Assembly: GCA_963662175.1 (NCBI GenBank)
Contig: OY759215.1
Span: 23,301,079-23,365,078, forward strand
Direction of reading: 5' to 3'
DNA from: Aradus depressus
Taxonomy: Eukaryota > Arthropoda > Insecta > Hemiptera > Aradidae
Length of the DNA: 64,000 nt
Shown: positions 11,001-22,999 of the stretch, piece after piece
How the letters are laid out: the number at the start of each line of letters is the position of its first letter
Numbering within the stretch: the first letter of the stretch is position 1
Notes under the pieces: model-generated
The model's database searches: none
The model's input: the letters and a program-made list of their open reading frames with translations, nothing else
What the model was told of the DNA's origin: nothing
Translations under genes and position numbers: made by a program

Positions 11001-14000
11001 CTTCACTTGGTTGTGCTTGATGATTATAGAAAATACTCACTCCAGGCGCTTATCAGTGTAACCACTGACTCATTCATCGTAATTGTAAGCCACTTCCAGT
11101 TAGCGGTTGGGAGATATTTTTTTTTCTCGTAAGATGTGAGCTTTGGCCACCCGGGTATGTTTTTATGAGAAGTTGATTGAATAATACAAAGTAAGCAAAG
11201 TCTAAGCCGCTTCCAAATACGCTGGGAAGCTGAAATGTGGTAGGTAGATGGAGAGGCCATTTTTGGGATAAGAGAAATTTGAAAACGTTAAAATTAAAAA
11301 TAGCACACCTGGAAATGGGCGTTAAAGCTGGTAGCTCACCACATGCTAATGATGTCACAGAGAAATTAGGTTTTCAGCATTATTTTTCGCTTTAAAAATC
11401 AAAAAATAACCTTACTGTGTCAACTTTCTTTTATACTTTTAGATATAACTGTATTCAAAGTTTAAAAAAATAGAAAATACATCTTTTCAGACGTTTGTCG
11501 ATTCATACAATATCGGTTAGTTCTAAGGGAACTATTATTACAATACAATTTCTGAGAGAATTTTTTTTAGATTTGTACTAAGATCAGGGAGCCATGCGGG
11601 CTAGAGCGGAGGGCTTTGGTCGCATGGTCTCATCTTGGTTTGTGGGTTCAAATCCCGTCCGGAAGTGAGTTTTATTTCATAGATATAGAACTTCCTCCCG
11701 GGGCCATGGATGTCGCAAATAACTAGGTAACACCATTATAAGAGTCATGGCTAATATGCATCGTACGTAAGGCCAAAAAAAAAAAAAAAAAAAAGTAAGA
11801 TCAATATGCTCAGAGCTATAGTCTCCAAGATTGTTTCTGCTGTCTAGAGAAAAATCTAGATATTGATCAACATCTCAAATAAAACCTGTGACTCCTAGTT
11901 TAAAAAGCTTGTAACGAAGTACTCCAAACGCCGTCTGTCTATCCGTCATAGTGACTACTAACATAGGCCAAGTGATGTTCGAAAATTGTCACTTCTCTCA
12001 AGGCTGCTGGATACCCAAACTTTCCTCTGATCTGAAAGTATGCGTAGCACATAATATCAAAGGGTTCGGCAAGAACCAGCTTCAGGCAAAGTAATATAAT
12101 ACAAAGTTACTCCTGGACAACGCCGGGGAACCTGCTAGGTATAAATAAATATATGTATACATATATATACATCCTCATTTACACTAAGAAATGTTTTTAC
12201 TGTTCTCCATTCTTTGTTTTTGAGTTACCATAGCAGTTCGTTTCTATTGGACTCCTTTGCTTTTTGGGATTAGCGTTGACCCAGTATTCTCTATCTTTCA
12301 TCGAAGGCTAGAGTTCGGCATAAAAGTAGTTCTTACCATCAATAGTTCTTATTGTGCGTATATCTTATTTGAAATAGTTCAGTCTCTGGCAGGCAACGCT
12401 GAGCATTTTCCAGTCTTTTCCTAAAAAACAACAGTCGTAATCTCATTATTAATGAAACTAATCACTGCTTAAAGGGTGTCAGCGTGAAATGTCTCCTTCT
12501 GTTCTCCATCCTATCCAAGGGAGATCGCGTAACTGGCAACCCAAGACAAGGTTGAGAATAACATTTCTAGAGCACAAATAACGTCGTTTTGTGAAAACAG
12601 TTGGTATCTCTTCAATATGCTCTCCTTTAAATGTAGTTTTTTATGATGAATTCTTCTTTCTGTTTTTTGTAAAGTAAATGAGCTCCCTGTGCTACTAGTG
12701 GGGAGGAAATAGTTATTGACTGCCGAACTGCAGCTAACTGTATAAATATACATCGATTCTCGTAACATTTCTTACAATGAGCAAAGTTTATTTGGTAAGA
12801 TTTTGAGCTACTTTGACAATTTCCCCAACATATTGAAATATGATGAATTTGACAGAAGATTTTGAATCATGAACTTAAAATGGCACCAAAATTCTCAATT
12901 AATGAACAATATAACAATTTTGAACCTAATAAAGAGTAGTGTTATCGAGGAATTAACTAAAATATATAAAATGTGAAAATAGTCGAAAACATGAAAATCT
13001 CAATTTTCTCGATCTATACAACTCGGATCCATTTGAAATTACACTAGGATAAATAGGACGCCAGACTGATCATATCCTATAAATGGCATAGGATTCTATA
13101 ATAACATACGAACGAACGAATATGTCATAAAATTGAAATAGTAATGTTCGAAAAGTATACAAAATGGCCCTCTTCCCTTGGACTTGTTGTTCCCATTGAT
13201 GCTATTGTATAGAGAAGGATGGTGTTTGACGTCAGAACCTAATAATATTGTCACGTTAATCAATAGGTTACGTAATAACGTTACAATTACGTAATGTTGC
13301 TGTCACCTGGTTTTCCTGTCTCGTGCTCTCAAGTACGTCTATATTTGTCACTGCCTCATTGAATCAACAAAGTTAATTACATTATTTTAATTTGTAATAT
13401 GTTACTATGCATTTTAGTCTACTTTTTCTTTGAAGGATCTATTTTTATTATTATTTATTTCTAAATTTAATTCTCTCTTTTGTGCAATTAGCATAAATCT
13501 TTTACATTATTGTTCTTCATTCTCTTCATTTGCATTGTTTATTCATATTATGCCTCATGCCGTTGTCAATTATGTATTTTCTTCTCGTTTTTTTTTTTCT
13601 TAGTATCTTAGTATTCACATTATGTTGTGAACAGTTTTTTTAAAATATTTAAGGGTTCCGTACCACAAATGGTAAAAACAAACGATGTCTTTCCAAGAAA
13701 AATATCCTTTTCAAAATTAATTTTGGTGTTCTAGCACGTAAAACTTAACGTAATCCTTAGCTCGGTTCGCTGATGAAATATTGTTGCGATGAAATAAGGG
13801 GAAGCCCCGCATAGGGCTTAGATAATAACCATAAAAATTTTCACAATTCTAAAATGGCGTCCCTACGCTATTTTCCCAAAACGGAATAGCTTTGACTTCG
13901 TTTTTAATGCCAAATAAAATCTTTGAAGAGAGTGATTCGCTGACCGGGGAAACAATCTAAAACATACCTAAATTTGAATAAATAAATAAAACAAACCTTT

Positions 14001-17000
14001 TGAAATATTGTCTGTTCCACAAAAATGGTTTATAGATGTTTCGACAAGACACCATCGTTGTGTTTCATTATAAACTTAATGAGTTTGCTGAGTGCGAACC
14101 ATTCTTATTATGTATCAGCTATTTCAAGTTGAAATTCTAACCCCTTTTCTGTCCTTATATACATATAAGAATGGTTCGCACTAAACAAACTGACTTAGTT
14201 TTAATTAAACCTGACGATGGTGTAATTCTGACACCGAATAGTATAAGTAAAAAAACATTTTGTGAAGTAGACAATATTTTGAAAAGAAGTTTGTTTTAGT
14301 TAGTTATTGTGACTCATGCCCGGGCTTTAACTACGAGGTGATATCATCTACTACCTCTTTCGTTGCTTTGGAGGACAAGAGTCCGACTACTGTGGGAGTC
14401 CTAAATTTTTTACCCAGGTTTGGTTACCAAGGGTAGAGGTCTTTAACGAGTACCTGACTTACAGGCTCGAGACCATCACTTAAGGACGGCGTGCTCATGG
14501 TTTTTTCACCTCCCAGATAAAAGAAACTTCAACTCGGCTGGGTGGGCTTCGATTCCGCGATCTTGAGCTCAGAAGGCTAGCACGCTACCTCTGAGCTACC
14601 ATCGCCCTCTTGTTTTATTTATTTATTTGTTCTGCAAGTTCGCACAATATGTTCGCGTTTCTCTATTTAGAAGCTCCTAAGTTAGTAGAACTGATTAGTG
14701 TTGCAGTGCTAATGTGAAGTGCATCTTGCCTCACTGTCTAGCCATGTAACACTATCTAACTGCCAATTAGTATGTCCTTAACACAAGTGGACTATTACAT
14801 TATCTCCTGATAGCGTGCTCTCTTTCCTACTTTCCGTTTATTATTTTTAGGTTTAATCTATAGGTCGAGGGCCATATAAGAAACTCAGTTAATGACTGTT
14901 TGATGTCTGTCAGTTTCCTGTTGCCATTTTGTTAACAATTGAATGAAATGATACTTTCAACAAAGTTGCAAGGTTGATTTGTAGACCTAGCGGAAAATGT
15001 ATAAGACAAAAAAACAAAAAAAAAAAAACAGAAAAAAAGTACTATTATGCTAAGTTGGATAGAGAGAGTTATTCCAAGAAAACCTGCTTCACATAATATT
15101 TGTATCGGGGGAAATAGGCTTCAATGGAGACCATCGTTACAATTATAGTTGAGGTTATCAATGACGACCTTGATATTGGAATTAGTTTTTTGAACTGTTC
15201 TCAATTTTTCCTACTTTTAATTTATTGAAGTGTAGGGTTTAAAATTTGCCACAAATGTTATTAATAAATCCAAATTAAAGATGTCAATGGATAACTTGTC
15301 AGTGGGAGATTTCAAATAAAAGTTGTAGAAGAACCTTAGACAAAAGGTCACAGATTTACGAACCAACATCCCGAATACTGTCCTAAAATATCCTGCGAAA
15401 AATTGGCTCTTACCAATAATGTTCTTTATTAAATTGCCAACCGTCAATAGATGCATGGCAACGAATTTTAACATTGTTTTTATATTGGTCGTTTTTTAAA
15501 ATTAAAAATGCCCTTTTTAATAAAAAGAAACTACTGGACGCCAACACATTACATTACTATCGTATACTCAGTAATGCTACTATGAAATTAAGGAATAGAA
15601 GGGAAACGAAGGATATTTTATCAGTCGGAAAGAAATTGATTTTAGTCCTATAACTTATTTAAAAAAAAAAAAAGAGATAAAAATACTATTTTTTGTTGAT
15701 TGTAACAAATCCAAATGAGAATAATACCAATTACATGATAGAGTAAATTAAGGAAGGATAGATAAAGAGCTGCAAAAGAATATTAGATATTTTCAACAAA
15801 ATTGAACTATTTATAATAGTAAAGTATTCCTCTTTAATAATTACCCGCGAAATATATTTATTATATGAATCTCGGAACGCAAATGGACAATAGAACGATA
15901 AGATTGTACAAGTTTTCACTACTTCACAATTTTCGAATTAATTTTTCTTTGTTTGTTTTGTTCAAAAGAATTTTATTTATTTTTTTTTTCTTTAAATTTT
16001 GAATTCATTTTCGTATTTTTTTACAAGCAAATTGTATATGAAAATACAATATTGGATTGTTTCGAGTCTAACTTTCTTGATATAAGGCACCGTTATTATT
16101 ATTTATTCTTTTTTTTTTCAGTTTGTTAGGATTAATATCAACGATTATATATAGAGAGAGAGGGTGGGCGAACTCATTTGGTACATCATTCGTTTCATCG
16201 GATGTCAGTTGTATTCAGTTTGAAATCTTGAAAAACAAACTTAGCTATGTAGTCTCAGAACCTTTCAGTTCGCTACCTTACTTCAATATGTAGATACTAA
16301 AGTTATGGTTTTTATTAAACCGATTTTTTGAACTCGCGACGCATACATTTTTCTGGAAGCGCTCACTATGCCCAGTTTATTGCTATGCTTTTTGATTATT
16401 TTTTGTAAATTTATTTTTTTCCTCCCTATGGTACACCTTGCATGTTGCGTCCAGGAAGTTCTGAGTCAAGGTGTAGAGCCGAAGTTCGGTTTGCAGCTGA
16501 CACTAAGACATGAGTAAGTAGGCATTCCGGATTTCAAGTTGCTGCGATTGTTTGACTTGAACATATAGGAGATGAAGTAATAATTTATCCTCTTGAGTTT
16601 TCTAATTAATATTAACAGAAACCAGCATTACTTCTTTACTTAATTAAGAACTTAGTGAATGAGCGATGTAACTAAAAAACTGTACTGCTTCTCTTTGATA
16701 TTCTGCGCTAAAAACTACATAATATTATTATCCTTCAATTTAATTGTACCTTTCTCTGCCACTCTCCTTTGTCAAATAAATAATTGGAAATAATCAAAAT
16801 CTATTTGTTGTTAGGGTACTTCAGAGTACCTGACGTTTGCTGCGGTGAGTAAGCTGTTGGCGGCCTCAGTGACCTATCCGTACCAGGTGGTCCGAGCACG
16901 GCTCCAGGATCAGTACCACACCTACCAGGGCTCCATGGACTGTATACGACAAACTTGGAGGTACGAAGGGGTTAGGGGCTTTTACAAAGGGCTATCTCCC

Positions 17001-20000
17001 TATTTACTGCATGTCATGCCCAATATATGTTTAGTATTTATTATTTATGAAAAATTCACCGATACTAGTTAATAGTTTTTTTGTTTTTTAAAATATATAT
17101 CTGTGAGTTATATTTCTTGAATAGGTATTGAGAACAAAAAAATAAATATATTTATTTATATATAATAATTATATTAATTCTCCCTCCCATGGTAGGTCAA
17201 ATTAAGTTCTCTTTCTTCTTGACAATTATTTATATATCGCACACCCAGTATAACACTGATGGAACTCTAACATTTTAATTTTTGTTTTTTGACTAATCGG
17301 TGTAAGTTTTACTTATATATCCGATAAAACTACTTTTGAAATATTAATCGCTGGATTTCCACACATACAGTAAATAGTTTCATTATTTCTTTGAATACAT
17401 TTGAAAGAATTCTTACTAACTCAGAACTTTTTTTTTACAAGAACATGTCAACCTTTAGTAAACGTCAATGTTAAATAATGGAAACAAAATCGGAATTATT
17501 TTTAAATACTTTTGTGGATTTCTGTTATCTTTTAAAAACATTTACAAGAGATACTTTTCGCAAGTACTCGGTTTTTTTCAAACGTCTATAACTCTGATCC
17601 TAATTTTCATCTGATATACCTCAGAAATTTCATGAAGAATATTTCGACCTTTTTCCATACTAAGCACTACTTTGAAGAAAGTACTTTTTAAGAAAAATGT
17701 ATTATTTATTAATTTTTTGGGGGGGACCTCGTAAAAGGGAGGTTCAAAATAATTTTATGTCTGTGAACAATGTAAAATTACTACTTCATAGCCTGTCTAG
17801 TATTTTTCATAGCCATTTTACTTTAAATTTTCACTCCTTTAAAGTGGACAAGTTTTGGTGCCACCAGTGTTTTATATACTGGGGATTCGATTTTTTTTTT
17901 TTTTTTTTTTATTAAGTCATTTAAAATTGTACTTATAGACTTCCACATTAGTTAGGCATATTATTTATTGTTAAATTTGTTTATTTTGTGATATTGTCTA
18001 ATGTCGAGAGACTCCACTTAAATCATTAAATTATGTTTTTGTGGATCTGTGGAACGCTTAATAATTATTATTTGTCTGTAAGTTGGTTGGTTATACAACA
18101 CTGTCTTTATGTCATTTGATGATTCGTCTTAATAATAATTTTTATTTTAGAAGTAATGAATTTTTTTTATATTATTGATTGTTTTTTGACAAAAACTATT
18201 CTAAAATTCTTTATATCTGTGATTGTATTTTACAAATATATTAGCATTAGAACAATTGTAATTTTGTCTATTTACCAATTATAACTTCTCGCTAGTTTAA
18301 AAATTACCATTTTTTTTTTACTTTATAAATAATAATAATAAATAGCATTCATTCTGTTGACTCGACTGCTTACCCAGTCACATACACTTGGATATAAAAA
18401 AATAATGAATTACTTCCTGTTATACCCTATTTTTTTTCCCCACGTCCACATCTCTTCAGCGCACCGCTTCCGTCTCCTGGTCGAAGGAATCATACGGGAA
18501 GTCAAGTTGTAAGGATGGGTGTGAAAAGTGAATTTTGAGTTATATTGTGTTAGACCTGGGTTTTTTTTAATGGATGTGTGAGGGATATGAATTAAATATG
18601 ATACAAATTACACCCATTTACCGGATCCGCCACTGACAGGTCGTGATTGTTTATATTTTGTTTGTTCTATTTGTATAAGTTTTGATTATTTATTCAAAGA
18701 AGTTTTTTTTTTCTCCTTGTAGTTTAACGTCGCGTCAACTATTGTATTTTTAGCGATGGACTATGCACAGATTGCCATCCTGTTGGAATGCCTTTATAAC
18801 CTGTCTTCCCCGGGGCATTTCTGCCCCCATCAGTTGGGGCTTTAGATCGATGACCCCTCTAAGCGTTTGTCTAAAACAGGCCGCTTCAGGGATCTTATTT
18901 CCATTTCTCACTCTCTGACCTTTAGCCTACAAAGCTTTGCTCCGTTCTTCAACTCAATCTCCCATTTCTCCACTCTCCTCCATGACTTGATCTGGGATGC
19001 CCGGTGCTTGCTGGCTGAATGAGATCACTTGAGACAGCTACAGCTGCTTCCCTTTGCTCCTTGACTACTACAACTTGGCTTTTGTCTGGACTCAAGTTAT
19101 TCTTCTTCCAACCCCCTGGAGATTACCTATGAAGGGGTGGGGGGGGGGGGGCGCTTATATTCTGTAGCACTTCAATTTGATATAACAATTTCTCTGATTG
19201 CATTTCTCTGCCTTATGCTACTGAACTAAACACATTGTATAAATAGAACATATCATGAAGCTGACTCGATCGTTTGTAAAAAAGTAACAGAAAAACGTGC
19301 TTATATAAAAATACGCATCCTTCAATTATCCAGAAGTTTGGCTCAAGTTCTTTAAATTATTCTAATTGAAAAATATATAAACCTAGTTTACCTTCCTATT
19401 AAACTTTTTTTTTATTTCAAGCGCTTCAAGAAGTTTCAAATTACGTCCATTAAGTTTTTTTCATTTACGTTTATTATTTTCTCATTTCTTTACATACAAT
19501 TGTATTATTATTCGATTGATTATTATTTATAAGGCATCGTCTATTTTAAATCTTTCTATGAAGATAAAAACCAATTTTATCTAAAGTTTTTCCTACTTTA
19601 TTATTTTGTAAAAAAATAAATATGTAAATCATTTCTTTCATGTTTCTTTCCATGGTTATACGTACCCAATTTACACGTTCTTTATTTGAATTTTACTAAA
19701 ATATCACTTGTTTGAGGGGAATGAAGTTCTGTTATTAAAGTTGTTCAATTTAAATGCCTCAATTTTAATTTTACTTAACATGAAGTTAATTCTTTATGTT
19801 CTTTCATATTTTAGAGTGTATGTAACTATTTTTTTTGTATATTTTCAATTATCCTTGTAATGCTAATTTTATTTGTATTATTATGTCTATTTAAAAAACA
19901 AAACAATTAGTGAGCATATCCTGCAGGCAGGTTTTTGCTTAAGATTTATATACATAATTTATATTATGTAAATATTTTCAGTTGTGCTATTGTATTATTC

Positions 20001-22999
20001 AAAAGAGAGAGAAAAAAATGTTTGTACTTAAAATAAACCATTGCACTTGTAGTTTTTTTTATTTATTTTCTGTTTAAATTTGATAGTTTAAATTTTAAAT
20101 TATAAAAAAAATCCTTGAAGTGATCGGAGGCAAAACAGAAGACCAGACCAAAACATTTTTTTATGACTAAGTAAAAATAATAATTATGTTATTCAAAAAT
20201 GCTGATACTCTAAACTTTATAAGAATTTTTATAATAAAGTATATAGGATGTCCTTTAAAAGACAAGACTTTTTTCTCAAAAACTGCTAGTGAGGTATGTA
20301 GGAAAATAAATAATTTATGGTATTTCTCCTTTTCTATAATTATTATAGAAAAGGAGAAATACTATATAAAATCAGTTTGAGGTGGTTGTTTTCCCAATTC
20401 TAAGATAATAATACTTTTTATAGAGGGAGGCTTTTTTCTACAATTTATTCTTCTAACAAAGTTGGAAACGTTTGGATTCAAATTTGTTACACTGTTTTCC
20501 AAAGCACGCCGTCCCTCGGATGGGACGTTAAGCGATGGTCCCGAGCCTGTACGATGTCAGGTATTCGTTAAAGACCCCTCCCTACCCTAGGTGAATAAAA
20601 ATTTAGAGCAGGAGAAATGAAGGACTCCCATAGTAGAGTCGGGCTCATGTCCACCTGAGTGACGAAAGAGCGATCTGGTAGTAGGCGATAAACCTTGTAG
20701 TTAAAGCCCGGGTATGAATCGTAATAACTAACCTCTGACTGACCTACACTGACTAGCTTCTGAACTACCCAGTTATGAACAATTATGTTTTTTTTTTATT
20801 ACTTTACGGCTTGAATACGTTCGTCCTCAGGTAGGATGATGGCTTCAAGGTGTTCCCTCTTTTCCACACTATTTTGAACATCCGTGGGTAGTCACCCAGT
20901 TTATGAGCAATAGCCTCTCCGATGCAAGGATTTGAATCAGTGAGTGAATAGTAACATGGAAATAGATACAAACATAAAAATTAATTGAAATTAATTATTT
21001 CTCCATGGGTAAGAAATGGAAACATTTGAACTTAAATTAAGACTTTAAAAATCTTGTTGGATGGTCGTTCTCTTTCGCTCTTCCTGTTCCTGGATGTCCA
21101 TCCAGAACACATCTTGGACCACCAGATGACCCATCCACTTTAACTTCAGCCTCGGGGCCTCTTCGCACACTTTTCAATGTCATCTTCCAGATTACCTCCC
21201 TGTTATATTCACCTGATAACTATGGTTCCCTGGGGTACTCATCATCTGCATCTGGATGATAATTGAGTTGTACTTGAGTCGACGGTTACCCGCGATTTCC
21301 TTTCAAGGCTTGATTCAATGTCCAATATTTTCCCCATTCTACTTTGGGTCTGATTCTGATTTTCCTTTCCCCCCAATATTTATATGCTTCCATCTGTTCT
21401 ATTTACTTCTCTTTCTGCTCCGATCCGTTTCCCTTCCCTTTCTAGGCTTGGTTCCGTTCCCACATAATAGTCTTTATTACATCTAAGTAATGCTTTGTAA
21501 CTCCCAGTCTCCATTACTTACCCCCCTGGAATAAAGAAGGGTACATACGAGTATGAATAGAAAATTATATTTTTGCCGTCTCCCAAGGCAAAACTAATGT
21601 TTGATAGTAGCTACTAATACTATAGAGAGGTTGCGGCTTTCAGATTTTTAGCGGATTACTTCTTAAGAACTGAGCTTAGCGCGCTCACCTAGATGGTGAG
21701 ACTCACGGTAGGTAACTACCACCATATTTTCATGAAACAACACGATTTGGAGTGAAGTTCAAATTCTTACTTTATAGAATGTCATTCCATGTCAAGTGGG
21801 CCAACTCAATGAGCCCAATGATTTATTAGGGTGTGACATGTACATGACTACAATATTTGTTATCTCAATTATAAACGGAATTATAAGGGGTTGAATTTTT
21901 GAACAATAAAGTGAAATAATTCGTTTCAATATGCTCTATTTAGATGAATACCTTTTGAAATTTGAGTAAAAAGTTAATTGATAGCTTTTTTTAGGTAATT
22001 TGACTTAATTTTCAAAATAAATCCATTTTTGTTGGTCTTAAATGTAAAAAATTATTATTCCCAAAAAAGCCAACCCACTTTTTGTATAATTTTTCAATTT
22101 TAATAATGCATGTTATCGGGGTACAATCTGGAGTTTGTCATTTGCGGTCCGAAACAGATTATAAAGAGTGTTGGTTTCCTTAAGTTTGAGCTATAAATCG
22201 TTCGTCTATGCTCGTTAGAAGCCAAGAAGGGTTCAGAATATTAGTGACCTTACCACTAAACGAACAGCTTCTGCTAATTAGTAAGTACTGAGTTCTGCCA
22301 CGAGGGGGAAAAAAAGTTGTACTAAGAAAATCTGATAACTTTATTCAGCTTCTGTTTGCGCGAACTTCTTCATATCTCTACTAGTTTTTGAGAAAAATTG
22401 CTGGTCTTTCAGAGATGGAACACTATGTAAACAATAAGACTATGTTAGTAGACTTTTGGATGTGTATTGTATGTGTTGTTACGGAGGCAAGTCTGGTCGG
22501 AAGGTGATATTCCCCCGTCTCAAGTCTCCAAACAAATCTTCACATTCACCAGGTACATAAACGGTTTGTTTTTAACATTAAAAAAAATAAAATAATCCAA
22601 TTGTATAAATATTTTATTTCATTTATGCATGCTTTTTAAGAATTAATACAATTAAGCCCATTCTCTATTGCCATTTTAATTGAAAATCAATAATGAATGT
22701 TCTCTGGGTAATGTATTTAGACAATTTATTAAAACATTTTTGGTCCAAACGCAAAATTAATATCTGTACTAAAATAAATTTAATATAAATATAAACTTTT
22801 TATATTTATGGTCTTTTAAAAAAAATAATCTAATTGTTAAACTGTTTACAGGTTCGAAGGGGTTGGTGGATTTTACAAAGGTTTGACTCCCAATCTGTGT
22901 AGAGTTGTACCAGCAACTATGATAACATTTGCCACTTACGAAAATGTCTGGAGATTTATTTCATCACTTCAAATAGACATTGTTAATCCAGAAAAGTAA
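7870..22999 (+). CDS. SLC25A32: Mitochondrial folate/FAD carrier (SLC25A32-like), full-length isoform
   Basis: Seven-exon model: 7870..8023, 8107..8257, 8378..8515, 8720..8831, 8963..9076, 16815..16960 and 22852..22999. It gives 963 nt or 320 residues, the typical length for this family. SLC25 carriers span the inner mitochondrial membrane with six helices in three repeats; this member moves folate and/or FAD into the matrix. All three signature motifs are visible: HPLDLIKIR in repeat 1, NPVWVVKTR in repeat 2 and YPYQVVRARLQDQ in repeat 3. The tryptophan in the second motif is typical of the folate/FAD/NAD/pyrimidine branch. EGFRGFYKGVTPNVWGS, SHGAIQFMAYEEMK and EGVGGFYKGLTPNLCRV are family hallmarks. 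All junctions are GT-AG with consistent phase. The intron after exon 5 is about 7.7 kb. An alternative end is described separately. Confidence 0.93.
8107..8257 (+). CDS. SLC25A32: SLC25A32 exon 2
   Basis: Acceptor TTCTAG, donor TT|GTATGT, phase 2. Encodes the matrix loop and second helix of repeat 1 (EGFRGFYKGVTPNVWGSGSA). Confidence 0.92.
8378..8515 (+). CDS. SLC25A32: SLC25A32 exon 3
   Basis: Acceptor TTTCAG, donor AG|GTAAGT, phase 2. Encodes the third helix and the repeat-2 signature NPVWVVKTR. Confidence 0.92.
8720..8831 (+). CDS. SLC25A32: SLC25A32 exon 4
   Basis: Acceptor TTAACAG, donor CGG|GTAAAC, phase 0. Encodes the repeat-2 matrix loop (YAGMVDALKTIYRLEGVRGL). Confidence 0.92.
8963..9076 (+). 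CDS. SLC25A32: SLC25A32 exon 5
   Basis: Acceptor CTTTCAG, donor TTG|GTGAGT, phase 0. Encodes GFLPGMFGVSHGAIQFMAYE and the following linker. Confidence 0.92.
9245..9440 (+). mobile_element. Diverged SINE copy
   Basis: Plus-strand relic of the telomere-tailed SINE. Retained blocks are CTTATGGGACGTTAAGGGATG, AGCCTGTGTGGTCATGTACTC, TCCCACAGTTGAGTCGGGCTC and TTCACCAGAGCGATGGAAGAG. Head and tail are eroded. Confidence 0.7.
9757..10476. repeat. 25-bp minisatellite, about 28 units
   Basis: Units of the form TGTACCTGAGCCCTCCATGG followed by YCTAT repeat head to tail in the large intron after exon 5 of the carrier gene. Variation is mostly C/T in the CTAT segment. There is one disrupted region near 10110-10160. 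Confidence 0.95.
10480..11578. other. Intron sequence, nothing recognised
   Basis: Carrier intron between the minisatellite and a SINE. Short open frames occur but none resembles a known protein. The segments near 10770 and 11050 share an imperfect phrase around CCACTGATTCATCG / CCACTGACTCATTCATCG. Confidence 0.45.
11579..11586 (+). repeat. Target-site duplication, left copy
   Basis: TAAGATCA flanks the poly(A)-tailed SINE; the right copy is at 11796-11803. Confidence 0.8.
11587..11795 (+). mobile_element. tRNA-derived SINE with poly(A) tail, second family
   Basis: The head GGAGCCATGCGGGCTAGAGC is tRNA-like. GGGCTAGAGCGG fits an A box and GGTTCAAATCC is a perfect B box at about 11644-11654. 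The body ends in a run of about 20 A. The 8-bp direct repeat TAAGATCA at 11579-11586 and 11796-11803 is a target-site duplication. Confidence 0.88.
11925..12145 (-). mobile_element. Short interspersed element with CCGGCGTTGTCC start and GACAGAC end
   Basis: On the minus strand it begins CTAGCAGGTTCCCCGGCGTT and ends GACGGATAGACAGACGGC. The element at 55866-56255 starts with a CCCG...CCGGG phrase and ends in GACAGACAGACAC. Such paired ends are common in non-autonomous animal elements with RTE-type LINE tails. That identification is from memory. Confidence 0.5.
13976..14629. mobile_element. Foldback element, subfamily A, interrupted by a SINE
   Basis: The left arm runs AATAAATAAAACAAACC, then AAATATTGTCTGTTCCAC. 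The right arm runs GTGAAGTAGACAATATTTTG, then AAGTTTGTTTTA. Inner complementary blocks include GAGTGCGAACCATTCTTAT near 14091 against ATAAGAATGGTTCGCACT near 14165. A SINE at 14299-14609 splits the right arm. Removing it restores an AT-rich end matching the left one. Confidence 0.8.
14299..14609 (-). mobile_element. tRNA-derived SINE, near full length, inside a foldback arm
   Basis: Reverse-oriented copy with both 3' body (GACTCATGCCCGGGCTT) and tRNA-like head (CTACCTCTGAGCTACC complement). TTGTTTTA at 14291-14298 and 14610-14617 is the probable target-site duplication. The tail GTTAGTTA is a degraded AACCT-type tract. Confidence 0.85.
16815..17072 (+). CDS. SLC25A32: SLC25A32 exon 6, long form with its own stop (alternative 3' end)
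   Basis: The acceptor GTTGTTAG at 16814 opens phase 0. The first 146 nt (16815..16960) encode repeat-3 helix 5 and the signature YPYQVVRARLQDQ. At 16960 the sequence TGGAG|GTACGA is a usable donor whose phase fits the distal exon at 22852. If that donor is not used, the frame stays open to TAA at 17070-17072. The added end is RYEGVRGFYKGLSPYLLHVM and on to FIIYEKFTDTS, which resembles the last half-repeat encoded by the distal exon. The short-form protein would be 308 residues. The conserved coding potential argues for a real alternative terminal exon, but an unused duplicate exon cannot be excluded. Confidence 0.8.
   Translation, partial: GTSEYLTFAAVSKLLAASVTYPYQVVRARLQDQYHTYQGSMDCIRQTWRYEGVRGFYKGLSPYLLHVMPNICLVFIIYEKFTDTS
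17073..17200 (+). other. Possible 3' UTR and AATAAA of the short carrier isoform
   Basis: An AATAAA lies at 17141-17146, 70 bp after the proximal stop. It could end the short isoform, but the motif is cheap in AT-rich sequence. Another candidate is AAAATAAACC near 20030. Confidence 0.35.
18720..19155. repeat. GC-richer insert in the carrier intron, unidentified
   Basis: The base composition is noticeably higher in G+C than its surroundings, suggesting an old mobile element. It ends near a 12-nt G run at 19139-19151. I do not recognise a family. Confidence 0.35.
20321..20361. repeat. Perfect 20-bp inverted repeat with a 1-nt centre
   Basis: TATTTCTCCTTTTCTATAAT at 20321-20340 is followed after one base by its exact reverse complement at 20342-20361. 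It would form a hairpin in the carrier pre-mRNA or extrude as a cruciform. Confidence 0.9.
20501..20736 (+). mobile_element. tRNA-derived SINE, headless copy
   Basis: Begins AAAGCACGCCGTCCCTCGGA and matches the 45264-45615 element through AAAGCCCGGGTATGA. It then shows AACTAACCTCTGACTGACC, a decayed AACCT tail. The tRNA-like part is absent. Confidence 0.85.
22852..22999 (+). CDS. SLC25A32: SLC25A32 exon 7, distal terminal exon
   Basis: Acceptor TGTTTACAG, 148 nt to TAA at 22997-22999. Completes repeat 3 with FEGVGGFYKGLTPNLCRVVP and the final helix TMITFATYENVW. This end is closer to the remembered human C-terminus than the proximal one. Confidence 0.9.

Noticed and set aside
11587..11665. 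Possible tRNA gene
   Set aside because: Followed by a SINE body, poly(A) and an 8-bp target-site duplication.
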